Of a DNA stretch of 64,000 nt, positions 45,918 through 54,998 are shown one piece after another. Origin of the DNA: Prochlorococcus sp. AG-347-K19 (GTDB lineage: Bacteria > Cyanobacteriota > Cyanobacteriia > PCC-6307 > Cyanobiaceae); contig QCCG01000003.1 of the NCBI GenBank assembly GCA_003281335.1, positions 82,505 to 146,504 on the forward strand, in the 5' to 3' direction. The notes under the pieces are model-generated. The model was not told the DNA's origin. It ran no database searches and was given only the letters and a program-made list of their open reading frames with translations. The stretch's first letter is position 1. The number at the start of each line of letters is the position of its first letter. A program made the position numbers and the translations under genes.

Positions 45918-46991
45918 TTACTTAAATCCCTTTGAAAAAAGGTTAGTACGAACTTTAAATTTCCATACATTTACAACACCTTTTGAATTAACTGCTGCAA
46001 GTGCACAATCATCAGGTCTCCAGGATATTGCCCCTACTAAATCTCCAGCGAATGCAGCCCCAACTGGATCCCCATTGCCATCATTCTTAAGGAAACTTGC
46101 GACAACAGAACCATCCCTAGATCCTGAGGCTACGAGCATACCTTTATTTGAAAAGGCTAGGCTTGAAATGGGTTCTGTATGGTGACATAGCTCTCCTGGC
46201 ATAGTCCCTTCTGGACCATTTCCTATAAAGCTCCAAACTGTAATTCTTTCACTACCACTAGTTGCTAATAATTTTCCGCTGTCATCAAAAGAAAGATGAC
46301 TTGGTTTACCAGGGTATCCTGTCATTTCAGCGTCCATACCGGTTGATCTTCTCCAAAAATGAACTGAATTGTCTTGACTCCCACAGGCAACTATATCTCC
46401 ATCAGGACTTAATTCCATTGATACCAATGATCCTTGCCACTCGAGTTTTTGATTCGTTTTATTGTTGACTATGTCAAAGAATGTCACTCTTCCGTAGCAA
46501 GCAGTAGCTAGTTCATTTTTATTTGACCATGTTATTGCACTCACAGTGCTTGGGTGGTCTTCTGAGATCCATTTCTCTTCACCAACTTCATTAAAAACAT
46601 ATACCTTTTTTGATGAAACTATTGCTAGAAATAAACCGTCATTAGACCACTTGAGGTGTTCTACCCAACCCTTACCAAGATCAAGAGTTTTAATTACTTT
46701 ACCTTCGTGACAATTACAAATTTGAACATTTCCATCCTGACCTGATGTTGCAAAAATTTCACCCTCTGGATGAATGGCCATTGCTATTAAACCACCAGAG
46801 TGTGTATTTTCTTTTTTCCAAATAATTTTTCCAGTATCTCCTTCGAATGCAAAAAGACCTCCTGCCACGTCGCCAACAATAAATTGTTTACCTTTTAAAG
46901 CCCAGCCACATGCAATGGCGTAATCGTTAACTTCTGCTGTCCATCCTTCATGGAACATGCCTCTTGGGCTAAATGGTTCTATATCAGGCAT
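45918..46991 (-). CDS. WD40-repeat protein
   Basis: Repeated GH/WD-like blocks (IAMAIHPEGEIFATSGQDGNVQIC, SSLAFSNKGMLVASGSRDGSV). Confidence 0.9.
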   Translation of the reverse strand: MPDIEPFSPRGMFHEGWTAEVNDYAIACGWALKGKQFIVGDVAGGLFAFEGDTGKIIWKKENTHSGGLIAMAIHPEGEIFATSGQDGNVQICNCHEGKVIKTLDLGKGWVEHLKWSNDGLFLAIVSSKKVYVFNEVGEEKWISEDHPSTVSAITWSNKNELATACYGRVTFFDIVNNKTNQKLEWQGSLVSMELSPDGDIVACGSQDNSVHFWRRSTGMDAEMTGYPGKPSHLSFDDSGKLLATSGSERITVWSFIGNGPEGTMPGELCHHTEPISSLAFSNKGMLVASGSRDGSVVASFLKNDGNGDPVGAAFAGDLVGAISWRPDDCALAAVNSKGVVNVWKFKVRTNLFSKGFK

Positions 46992-48328
46992 TTATCAAAG
47001 CCTTCTTGCATCTCTTTCTCATTTAGATTTCTGCCGATAAAAACAAGTTGATTTCTACGAGGTTCGTTACCCCATTCTTTGTCAGGTTGTGCAGTAAATA
47101 ACATGTGTACCCCCTGGAAAACTATTCGCCTTGGATTGCCTGAGTAACTTATGAAACCTTTAGTTCTGAATATATCCACCCCTTTTTCTGAGAGAAGCCT
47201 TCCCATCCAAGTATTTAGTTTTTCTGGGTCAACATCTCCAAAACGCTCTATAGCAATCGAGCCTACTTCATCATCATGTTCATGCTCTGCTTGCCAGAAC
47301 CTTTCAGTATTAAATGGAATCTCTTTATTTTCGTCACTTTTAATGACTTTCATATTAAATTCTTCAGCAGTGTGCTGTGTAAACAAACCAATTTTTGTTG
47401 GCTTTTCTATGTTAAGGATGAAGGATTTATTTCCTTTATCCTCCAATTTTAGATTTACATGTTCTCCATATGGGACAGTATTTCCAGGCTCCAAAGTATT
47501 AGCATTTTCTGCATAAAGTCTTACGGAGGATTCAGCACCATCTTTAAGTTCTTCCTCACTCTCACCTTGGTTAACAAGAGCTACTAGGGACATTTCTGGA
47601 TCGGGTCCTTCTTCTAGCATTAATTCATATTTACCTACATCTAGATCGTAAACACCCGTCCATTCAAAAGGATATTCTGGTTCAAGAAATGTTGGTCTGC
47701 GTTTAAGGATCTGATCGAGATCAAATGCACTTAGATTTAAGACTGTTTCAATTGGTACTTTGGCATTCTCGGCTCTAATAATGCGAGTCATTCGATTCAT
47801 ATCTCTCAATCTTGATTCAAGGGTATCTAATGCATCATCAGAGACTAAATCAGTTTTATTAAGGACAAGAACATCTGCAAATGCCACTTGTTCTGAACTT
47901 TCGTCACTCCTGCCTAGCTGTTGATCAATATGTGCAGCATCAACTAAAGTCACAATTCCATCAAGAGTAAATTCAGAACTAATCTCTTCATCCATGAAAA
48001 AAGTCTGAGCAACTGGGCCTGGATCTGCTAATCCTGTTGTTTCTACTAAAACATAGTCAAACTTATCTCTTCTTTTCATAAGGTTGCCAAGGACTCTTAT
48101 TAAATCACCGCGAACAGTACAACAAATGCACCCGTTTGACATCTCAAATACTTCTTCATCGGCATTAATTACGAGACCTTGATCTATACCTACTTCACCG
48201 TATTCATTCTCAATTACGGCTATTCTTTTCCCGTGCTCTTCACTTAAAATTCTATTAAGCAAAGTAGTCTTCCCTGAACCTAAGAATCCAGTGAGGATGG
48301 TTACGGGTACTTTATCTTTGATGCTCAT
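46979..48328 (-). CDS. CobW/COG0523 family GTPase (putative zinc metallochaperone)
   Basis: GFLGSGKTTLLNRIL, SNGCICCTVRGDL. Confidence 0.93.
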   Translation of the reverse strand: MSIKDKVPVTILTGFLGSGKTTLLNRILSEEHGKRIAVIENEYGEVGIDQGLVINADEEVFEMSNGCICCTVRGDLIRVLGNLMKRRDKFDYVLVETTGLADPGPVAQTFFMDEEISSEFTLDGIVTLVDAAHIDQQLGRSDESSEQVAFADVLVLNKTDLVSDDALDTLESRLRDMNRMTRIIRAENAKVPIETVLNLSAFDLDQILKRRPTFLEPEYPFEWTGVYDLDVGKYELMLEEGPDPEMSLVALVNQGESEEELKDGAESSVRLYAENANTLEPGNTVPYGEHVNLKLEDKGNKSFILNIEKPTKIGLFTQHTAEEFNMKVIKSDENKEIPFNTERFWQAEHEHDDEVGSIAIERFGDVDPEKLNTWMGRLLSEKGVDIFRTKGFISYSGNPRRIVFQGVHMLFTAQPDKEWGNEPRRNQLVFIGRNLNEKEMQEGFDKCLI

Positions 48329-48405
48329 TTACTAATTTTTACTAAATAAACAATAGTTCAATAATAGTAATAATAAGAAATGAAAACCGTTTTTATTAGA
48401 AAAAT

Positions 48406-49947
48406 TTAATCTGAAAGTTTGTACCATTCAGACTCAAGATTGGAGCCAGATTCTTTATCACAGCTTCCACCTAATGAATCAACAATTGTACAAGTATTGT
48501 GAACAGCTACTGAAACCGTATTACCATCCATCATCAATCCATCAACGAATATTTGATTAGAAGCTAAAGGAACTGAACTTTGTTTACTTAAGTTCCTTAA
48601 TAACTTGGATGCTGGAATTTGTTCAGGAATTATTGCCTGAACTTTCTCTTCATCTAACATTTTTAAAGTAGATCTTATGTTATCTGGCCTTAAGCTTGAG
48701 GAGTCTCCAAGAAAGTCGAGTAAACTAATGGTTTCAAAACCAAATGCATCCCCGTAGTATTCCATTGCTTTGTGTTTAGAGACAATTACTCTGTTTTCCT
48801 CAGGAATAGAACTTACTTGTTCAACGATCCAACTATCTAAGCCTTCCAAGAGAGAATCAGCTTTTTCGAATCTTTCATTTATTAGTTTTCTGTCAACTCT
48901 ATTAAAAACTGAAATATCTTTCTTTAAACTTTTGCTTATAAGATCTCCCATTTTTATGATGTTATGCGGATCATGCCATACATGTGGATCTAGACCTCCA
49001 TGGTCATGATGATGATGCCCCTCACCTTCGTCTGGAACTTGTGCTATTGGTTCTACATCACTATTTGAAACGTCTTTAAAAAAGTGTTGAGTTGCTTCAA
49101 ACTCAAAAGGCATGTGTTCAGTAAAAAATATATATTGACCATCTTCTTTGATATCCACGTTAAAAACAGTACTTTCTTTTCTTTGATCAAAGTTAAGAAC
49201 AAAAGCTTTATTACTTGCTATCAAAGTACCATCATTTTTTCTGCTTATTGAGTCTTTAGATCCTAATAATTCTTTAGCTAAATCTTCAGACCCTTCTATG
49301 TCATTAGATTTGAGAATCACCATCTTCATTGCAGGATCTGCATATTCGCCATCGACTTTTTCAAATGACCATTTGTAAGAACCCTTGGAAAGTTGAAATT
49401 TGCCTGCCCATTCGAAAGCACCTTCAGCATGATCATCATGTCCTCCATGGTCTGAATGATCATTATGACCTTCATGATCAGAATGATCATCTACTTTAGC
49501 TGAATGTTCAGAATGATCGTCATGTCCACTATGGTCTGAGTGATCATCATGACCTCCATGATCAGAATGATCATCTACGTCTATTGCACTAACACCTACA
49601 ACAACAGTATTCTTTTTATTTTCCCAATTTCTCATACTTGGAGTCATTTCTTTACCAAGAGTAAATACTTTATCTGCGCTATTTAGTAATTGAGCTTGCC
49701 TTGGATTGATCTTTAAGTCATGAACATCTTGTTTTCTATCTACTAAGCATGTAACTTCGTCAGATGGTAATGCAATTGATTTAACTAAATCACAAACTAG
49801 TGGTTCTACTGCTACATATGACTTTCCTTTAGCCATAACATCCAGCCCAAAACCAGAAAATATAATTGTTCCTGAGATTACGGAATTTTTAATAATTGAC
49901 TTACTCGAACCTTTTTTATTTGTTAAAAGTCTTTTAAAAATTGACAT
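48406..49947 (-). CDS. znuA: Zinc ABC transporter substrate-binding protein with His/Asp-rich repeat and insertion domain
   Basis: C-terminal DPHVWHDPHNIIKM and N-terminal VEPLVCDLVKSIALP of ZnuA; HDDHSDHGG repeats between. Confidence 0.9.
   Translation of the reverse strand: MSIFKRLLTNKKGSSKSIIKNSVISGTIIFSGFGLDVMAKGKSYVAVEPLVCDLVKSIALPSDEVTCLVDRKQDVHDLKINPRQAQLLNSADKVFTLGKEMTPSMRNWENKKNTVVVGVSAIDVDDHSDHGGHDDHSDHSGHDDHSEHSAKVDDHSDHEGHNDHSDHGGHDDHAEGAFEWAGKFQLSKGSYKWSFEKVDGEYADPAMKMVILKSNDIEGSEDLAKELLGSKDSISRKNDGTLIASNKAFVLNFDQRKESTVFNVDIKEDGQYIFFTEHMPFEFEATQHFFKDVSNSDVEPIAQVPDEGEGHHHHDHGGLDPHVWHDPHNIIKMGDLISKSLKKDISVFNRVDRKLINERFEKADSLLEGLDSWIVEQVSSIPEENRVIVSKHKAMEYYGDAFGFETISLLDFLGDSSSLRPDNIRSTLKMLDEEKVQAIIPEQIPASKLLRNLSKQSSVPLASNQIFVDGLMMDGNTVSVAVHNTCTIVDSLGGSCDKESGSNLESEWYKLSD
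49428..49577 (-). repeat. Tandem degenerate His/Asp-rich coding repeat in znuA
   Basis: Repeated DHSDHGGHDDHSDHSGHDDHSEHS unit visible in DNA and protein. Confidence 0.9.
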
Positions 49948-49967
49948 GAAAAATAATTAAATACTTA

Positions 49968-49984
49968 AAAATGATAATCATTTT
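49968..49984. promoter_or_regulatory. Candidate Zur operator
   Basis: AAAATGATAATCATTTT, perfect 8-1-8 inverted repeat in the znuA-znuC divergent spacer. Confidence 0.75.
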
Positions 49985-50083
49985 CAATATTTCTGACAAG
50001 TGAAGGTATCAAATGTTATGAAAATAATACGCGACTTGTATTATTGGTAAGCTTGTAAAGTGACTTTTTTTAAAGATTAATTA

Positions 50084-50854
50084 ATGGCTACTTTAGTCGC
50101 TGAAAATTTAACCTTTGCATACGCAAAAAAAAGTAAGCCAGTTTTGAATAAGGTATCAGTTGAGATAAAACCTGGAACTCTAACAGCGTTAGTTGGCCCA
50201 AATGGTGCAGGTAAATCAACTCTTTTGAGAATTTTGCAAGGACAAAATACTCCAGATAAAGGCGAAATAAAAATTGATGGTGAAAATTTATATAGATCTA
50301 GAGCTCTTGTGGCACTTATGCCTCAAAGAAGTTCTATGAATTGGAAGTTCCCCATCACAGTTGAAAAATTGGTATCTCTTGGTCAAATAAAGTATTCAAA
50401 ATCAAGAAGTAATAACCCATTTCAAATTAAGACTCTTCTAGCATATCCTAATTCTTGGATTAATAAATGTTGTGAATTAGAGGCGACAATGCAGAGAGTA
50501 GGCATTGCAAGTTTGGCGAATAGAAGACTTGATTCTCTTTCAGGAGGACAGCAGCAAAGAGCTCTATTAGCAAAAACTCTTATGTCCCCGGCAAAAATAT
50601 TTCTTTTAGATGAACCTTGTGCAGCTTTGGACCCACCTGCAAAGGAGGATTTTCTTAAAATTGTTCGTCAACTTGCCGATGCCGGACTTTCTTTGCTCGT
50701 AAGTAGCCATGATTGGGGCGATTCTTTAAATAACTATGATCAAGTAATCGTTCTTGATAAAAGTGTTTTGGCAGTTGGTAGTCCTGACCAAATACAAGAT
50801 AAATTAGAGGCAATAAACATTAGCTCTATAAACGAAAATAATTTCTGTGATTAG
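50084..50854 (+). CDS. znuC: Zinc ABC transporter ATP-binding protein
   Basis: Walker A GPNGAGKST, LSGGQQQRALLAKTL. Confidence 0.93.
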   Translation: MATLVAENLTFAYAKKSKPVLNKVSVEIKPGTLTALVGPNGAGKSTLLRILQGQNTPDKGEIKIDGENLYRSRALVALMPQRSSMNWKFPITVEKLVSLGQIKYSKSRSNNPFQIKTLLAYPNSWINKCCELEATMQRVGIASLANRRLDSLSGGQQQRALLAKTLMSPAKIFLLDEPCAALDPPAKEDFLKIVRQLADAGLSLLVSSHDWGDSLNNYDQVIVLDKSVLAVGSPDQIQDKLEAINISSINENNFCD

Positions 50855-50867
50855 AGAATGTTCCTTT

Positions 50868-51302
50868 TTAATTCTGAGCTTGATAACAGTTCTGACAAAG
50901 CCCGAAATATTCGAGGGTATGAAACAACAATTGGAATTTCTTTGGATTTGTTTTGGGTGTATGAATATCTTTTACCGGGCATCCTTCCATTTTTGATGTC
51001 TCACCACATTGAACACAGGTCAAATGATGAATATCTCTATCTACGGGTGTGTACAGAACCTCTCCAGTTGGGAGATGTCTAGAACGTATTAAGCCATGCT
51101 TTATCAGAACTTGAAGATTCCTGTAAACAGTCGTCAGTCCCATAGCCTTTCCGCTTTCTATCAATTGTCTATGCAACTCTTGACCAGTCAATTCATCCTC
51201 GCATTTATTAAGTTCTTCAAGAAGTTGTTCTTGTCTTTTGGTAATGTCAGACTTAGTTACCATTGTTTCCGAAATCTTTTTTTGTCCCGTATTTTTGATC
51301 AT
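50868..51302 (-). CDS. zur: Fur-family regulator, likely Zur (start may be internal Met, ending at about 51264)
   Basis: Fur fold (TVYRNLQVLIKHGLIR), HHLTCVQCGETSKMEGCPV; located within znu locus. Confidence 0.9.
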   Translation of the reverse strand: MIKNTGQKKISETMVTKSDITKRQEQLLEELNKCEDELTGQELHRQLIESGKAMGLTTVYRNLQVLIKHGLIRSRHLPTGEVLYTPVDRDIHHLTCVQCGETSKMEGCPVKDIHTPKTNPKKFQLLFHTLEYFGLCQNCYQAQN

Positions 51303-51319
51303 ACCGAATCATTCGAATA

Positions 51320-52105
51320 ATGTCTTTTATTAATAACAACTGGTGGCTGGTTCCATTAATAATAACTATATTCTCCGGAATTTTATGCCCAGCTATGGGA
51401 ACTGTATTAATCACTCATAAGAGATTATTACAAGTTAATTTAATCTCTCATTGTGTGTTGCCTGGACTTGCTCTCGCATTAGCGCTTGGAATTCATCCCT
51501 CAATTGGTGGGGTTATCAGTGGTCTTTTAGGTTCTGTAATTGCAGAAAGTTTAACTAATAGAAAGAGTGAAAATTATGAAGCAGTTATGAATACTATTCT
51601 CGCTGGAATGCTTGGGTTTGGAGTCCTTATAATCCCTCTACTCGGAATAAGGATTGATTTGGAGGCAGTATTATTTGGCGATTTATTGACAGCAAATTTT
51701 GGAGATTTACTTAGAACAATAATTGCTTTTTTAGTATTTATAATTTTAATGACTTTTGGATATGAAAAGGTTGTTTATGTTGGATTAGATCCAGAAGGTG
51801 CATCCGCGAGTGGTATAAACGTTTCTTTATTAAATCTTGCTTTGAGTTTTACAACGGCATTAGTAATTGTTAGTTCAATGTCAGCAGTGGGAGTAATTCT
51901 TGTAATTGCTCTTCTTTCTACGCCTACGTTGTTAGGGCTAAATAAGGCTCATAGTTTAAGAATTGCAATGATGAGGTCTTCATTTTTTGGACTATGTATC
52001 TCACTTCTTGGATTTATTCTCTCTATAGTCTTTAATCTTTCGCCTGGACCTGCAATTAGCGTTATTTGTGTTGCGTCCCTTTTAATTCCTAAGCTTCGCA
52101 AATAA
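51320..52105 (+). CDS. znuB: Zinc ABC transporter permease
   Basis: ABC-3 family permease sequence. Confidence 0.93.
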   Translation: MSFINNNWWLVPLIITIFSGILCPAMGTVLITHKRLLQVNLISHCVLPGLALALALGIHPSIGGVISGLLGSVIAESLTNRKSENYEAVMNTILAGMLGFGVLIIPLLGIRIDLEAVLFGDLLTANFGDLLRTIIAFLVFIILMTFGYEKVVYVGLDPEGASASGINVSLLNLALSFTTALVIVSSMSAVGVILVIALLSTPTLLGLNKAHSLRIAMMRSSFFGLCISLLGFILSIVFNLSPGPAISVICVASLLIPKLRK

Positions 52106-52252
52106 TTAAATCTTAAATGTCCAATCAGAATTTAATGCTTGAGCTTCTGGATTGTTTTTTAAAGCTACTTCCATAGCTTCTTTTTTGTTATTAGCTATAA
52201 CAACTTCATCAAATTCCTTTCCATTTTTTTTGAGACTTACTTTAAAACGCAT
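52106..52252 (-). CDS. 48-aa conserved-looking small protein
   Basis: MRFKVSLKKNGKEFDEVVIANNKKEAMEVALKNNPEAQALNSDWTFKI*; below ORF-track cutoff. Confidence 0.75.
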   Translation of the reverse strand: MRFKVSLKKNGKEFDEVVIANNKKEAMEVALKNNPEAQALNSDWTFKI

Positions 52253-52335
52253 AAAAATTATTTAATTAATCAAAAGTTAACCACTAAGCAACTAGATTTA
52301 AATACTTTTAAAAGTTAATTGATGAAATAGAAACT

Positions 52336-52584
52336 TTAGTTATTCTGAAGTTTTTCTACTACAGATTCTTTCTCAATCTTAGCTACATCCTGTAATCCAT
52401 TTGCATCAAACCAAGGAGCGTTTTCCCAATTAAATCCTTCCCCAAAAGTATTATCGGGAGCAGCTACGTACCAGTGACATGACGAATCGGGAACATCTAC
52501 AGCACATTTTGACCAGTCAGCTTCCCATTGTGGAACTTGTACCCACATTACAGATGCTAATAAAAAAGAAAAAATAAAATTCAT
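52336..52584 (-). CDS. Small secreted hypothetical protein
   Basis: 82 aa with signal peptide, Trp-rich. Confidence 0.65.
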   Translation of the reverse strand: MNFIFSFLLASVMWVQVPQWEADWSKCAVDVPDSSCHWYVAAPDNTFGEGFNWENAPWFDANGLQDVAKIEKESVVEKLQNN

Positions 52585-52593
52585 AATTATCGG

Positions 52594-52737
52594 TTAGCAA
52601 AATTTTGAAAAATTTTTTTCACATTCTTTCTTTCTTTTCTTCCAGTAATTCTCAAGTAATTGATATTTTTGCTTATTTTTGAATTGACTTAAATGATTAT
52701 TATTCTGATTAAGAACTGAAGTATTTTTGATTTTCAT
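52594..52737 (-). CDS. 47-aa hypothetical protein
   Basis: MKIKNTSVLNQNNNHLSQFKNKQKYQLLENYWKKRKKECEKNFSKFC*. Confidence 0.55.
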   Translation of the reverse strand: MKIKNTSVLNQNNNHLSQFKNKQKYQLLENYWKKRKKECEKNFSKFC

Positions 52738-52813
52738 GACTCAAGCTGTCTATGTAGAACTTTTTTAAGACACTTTATAGATTTTTTGAAGTGAATTTAT
52801 ACTTAATTTTGTC

Positions 52814-52948
52814 TTACTTTTGTGTAGGTAAGTACTTTTCGGGATTATTTTCAATATAAGTAAGCGAATATTTGACAATACTGACTATTACTAAAAAAAG
52901 AGCAATTGCCGAAATAAGAAAAATGATTTTTTTGTAAATGCTTTTCAT
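52814..52948 (-). CDS. 44-aa single-TM protein
   Basis: MKSIYKKIIFLISAIALFLVIVSIVKYSLTYIENNPEKYLPTQK*. Confidence 0.6.
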   Translation of the reverse strand: MKSIYKKIIFLISAIALFLVIVSIVKYSLTYIENNPEKYLPTQK

Positions 52949-53034
52949 GAATTTTTTATGTTTTTGATTATTTTTTTCATCAACGCCCAATTTTTCTGAA
53001 AGATTTAAATAATTAGTAATTTATACTGTAGCCT

Positions 53035-53140
53035 TTTAAATTACCTACGGAGTAAGTTAATTACATCAGAAACTCCTCACACACTTTTTTCTGATAACTT
53101 TAAAAGTACTCGACCGCAAAGTTTGAGTACTTTTTGTATT
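53035..53140 (+). ncRNA. Second Yfr1-like small RNA
   Basis: ACTCCTCACAC at 53072-53082 within hairpin ATCAGAAA/TTTCTGAT; terminator AAAAGTACTC...GAGTACTTTT plus T tract; 5' end uncertain. Confidence 0.65.
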
Positions 53141-53214
53141 TTTTGCGATGTGACAGTTAAGATAGAGGTCTATTAGGAATTACATATTTTGAAATTACGT
53201 GTGATATTAGATAC

Positions 53215-53311
53215 GTGTGTAGGAGGAATTGATTTATTTCAGTGGAAACAAGGAAACACTTGATATAAATCAATTTTAAAAAGATCTCTCTCTGAGAGGT
53301 CTTTTTTTTTG
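53215..53311 (+). ncRNA. Yfr2-family-like small RNA
   Basis: GTGGAAACAAGGAAACAC in the loop of an 11-bp stem AATTGATTTAT/ATAAATCAATT; terminator GATCTCTC/GAGAGGTC plus T9. Confidence 0.75.
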
Positions 53312-53441
53312 GAGATTTTTAGCAATACATATTAAATTCTGAATATAAAGACATATATGCTTTCATCCAAAATAATTAGATACGTCATTACAAATTAGTA
53401 ATTTAATTCGTTAGATTATGATTCGGTAAATACTTCTGTTA

Positions 53442-53825
53442 ATGAAAATACTTTTTTTAGCAATTTTAATTTGTTCAAGCTTTTTATTCCCTTCTTCATC
53501 ATATGCCTCACATGTAGAACTAAAACCTTGTGTAGAGATCGCTCATTGTGTACGAGAAGAATGGGAGGTTAACAATATTGAGAAACCTTTTGAAGAGATT
53601 AAAACATTTATCGAAAACACTCCAAGAACTGAGATTGTAGAAATTGATGGCGATTATCTTCATGCTGAGGCAACCAGTAAATGGATGAAGTATGTAGACG
53701 ACTTAGAAGTATCCTTTCTACCTGAATCAGGCATTTTATCAATAAGATCAGAATCAAGAGTTGGAGAAAGTGATTTAGGAGTGAATCAAAAAAGAGTTGA
53801 TTTACTAAAATCGAAAATGTTTTAA
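53442..53825 (+). CDS. DUF1499-like protein with signal peptide
   Basis: CVREEWEV...YLHAEATSKWMKYVDDLEVSFLPESGILSIRSESRVGESDLGVN*-type pattern. Confidence 0.8.
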   Translation: MKILFLAILICSSFLFPSSSYASHVELKPCVEIAHCVREEWEVNNIEKPFEEIKTFIENTPRTEIVEIDGDYLHAEATSKWMKYVDDLEVSFLPESGILSIRSESRVGESDLGVNQKRVDLLKSKMF

Positions 53826-53963
53826 GATAAAAAGTAAAAAAAATAATTTGTATATATTGTTTTTTGTATAACTTTTCTATTTAAAAAAAAAATTAGCAGA
53901 TATAAAAGTGATAATTGTCATCATGCCTTAATAGGGCAAATTTATTAGATTTCCTCTGAAAAG

Positions 53964-54248
53964 ATGATCATAAATTTTATATATTTATTTTTATCTGGTT
54001 TTGTTTTTTTCTGGTTTTGTATAAACATTAAAAAATATGGACTTAAATGGATAATCAAAGGTCTTTTTCAAATTGGAATATTGGTATTATTCATTGGAGG
54101 GTTTTTCAAAATATTTTTCACCTTACCCCCTAATTTATTTATAAAAATATTTTTTCTTATTATTTATGCATGGTGCACTGTTGGAATAAATGTAAATTTC
54201 ATGATCCCTTTGATTAGTTTGATTGACCAAAAAATAGTGAAAAAATAA
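53964..54248 (+). CDS. Hypothetical membrane protein
   Basis: 94 aa, TM-rich. Confidence 0.55.
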   Translation: MIINFIYLFLSGFVFFWFCINIKKYGLKWIIKGLFQIGILVLFIGGFFKIFFTLPPNLFIKIFFLIIYAWCTVGINVNFMIPLISLIDQKIVKK

Positions 54249-54323
54249 AACTAAAATAAGTCTTTATTGTCAGCACAAAAATAAATCTATTTGCTTAATC
54301 TGCATCATTAAAATTTATAAGAT

Positions 54324-54434
54324 TTATTTTTTCCCTTTTGAAAGTCTTTTTCTTGTATACCTAGTCTTTAATGCCAAGTCTGTCATTATGTATATTCCAA
54401 ATAAAAGAAGGACTATTCCAATAAAGTATTTCAT
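54324..54434 (-). CDS. 36-aa single-TM protein
   Basis: MKYFIGIVLLLFGIYIMTDLALKTRYTRKRLSKGKK*. Confidence 0.55.
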   Translation of the reverse strand: MKYFIGIVLLLFGIYIMTDLALKTRYTRKRLSKGKK

Positions 54435-54451
54435 TATTTTTTATGTAATTA

Positions 54452-54871
54452 CTATGTTTGAGATTTATCATTATGCCAACTAATTTTAATATCTATTTCT
54501 TGAGATAAATTTCTTGTAACTGGACATTCTTTGGAAGCTTTTTTCAAAAAATCAATAGTTTCATTAGAAGTGTTCTCTGGTATAAAAATATCTATTATTA
54601 GTTCTTTTATCTTCCTCTCGCTATTTTGTGTCATTACTTTTTCCATATTTAAATATAAACCTTTCAAATCAAATCCTTTCGATTTAGCTTTGATTGCCAT
54701 AATGGTTAGCAGGCAAGTACCTAGAGATGTTGCTAATAAATCAGTTGGAGAAAAACTTTCACCTTTACCGCAGTGATCTAAAGGTGCATCAGTTCTAATA
54801 AGACTTCCAGATTGTAGATGAATAGCCTCACAGTTTAAATTTCCTAAATAAGAACATTTAACTTTAGTCAT
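54452..54871 (-). CDS. OsmC family protein
   Basis: SPTDLLATSLGTCLLTIMAIKAK, ECPVTRNLS. Confidence 0.92.
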   Translation of the reverse strand: MTKVKCSYLGNLNCEAIHLQSGSLIRTDAPLDHCGKGESFSPTDLLATSLGTCLLTIMAIKAKSKGFDLKGLYLNMEKVMTQNSERKIKELIIDIFIPENTSNETIDFLKKASKECPVTRNLSQEIDIKISWHNDKSQT

Positions 54872-54998
54872 TTTAAAAAATTAAATTAGGAAAATATTAT
54901 TAGTAAAAAATTATGGAACATAACAAGATTATTGATGAGAAATTTTTTATTTGCATATTAGTGGAGTATTAAGGAAATTCATCATTCAAGTTTTGAAA

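Noticed and set aside
48329-48405. Possible second Zur box (AAAACCGTTTT) in the znuA-COG0523 gap
   Set aside because: Only a 5-1-5 repeat and does not resemble the TGATAAT core; spacer lies within an apparent operon.
49428-49577. Short repeats that could suggest a CRISPR array
   Set aside because: They are degenerate, in frame and code for His/Asp repeats of ZnuA; no spacer structure.
50858-51082. 74-aa plus ORF inside zur
   Set aside because: Antisense shadow of the conserved Fur-family CDS (also 51096-51320).
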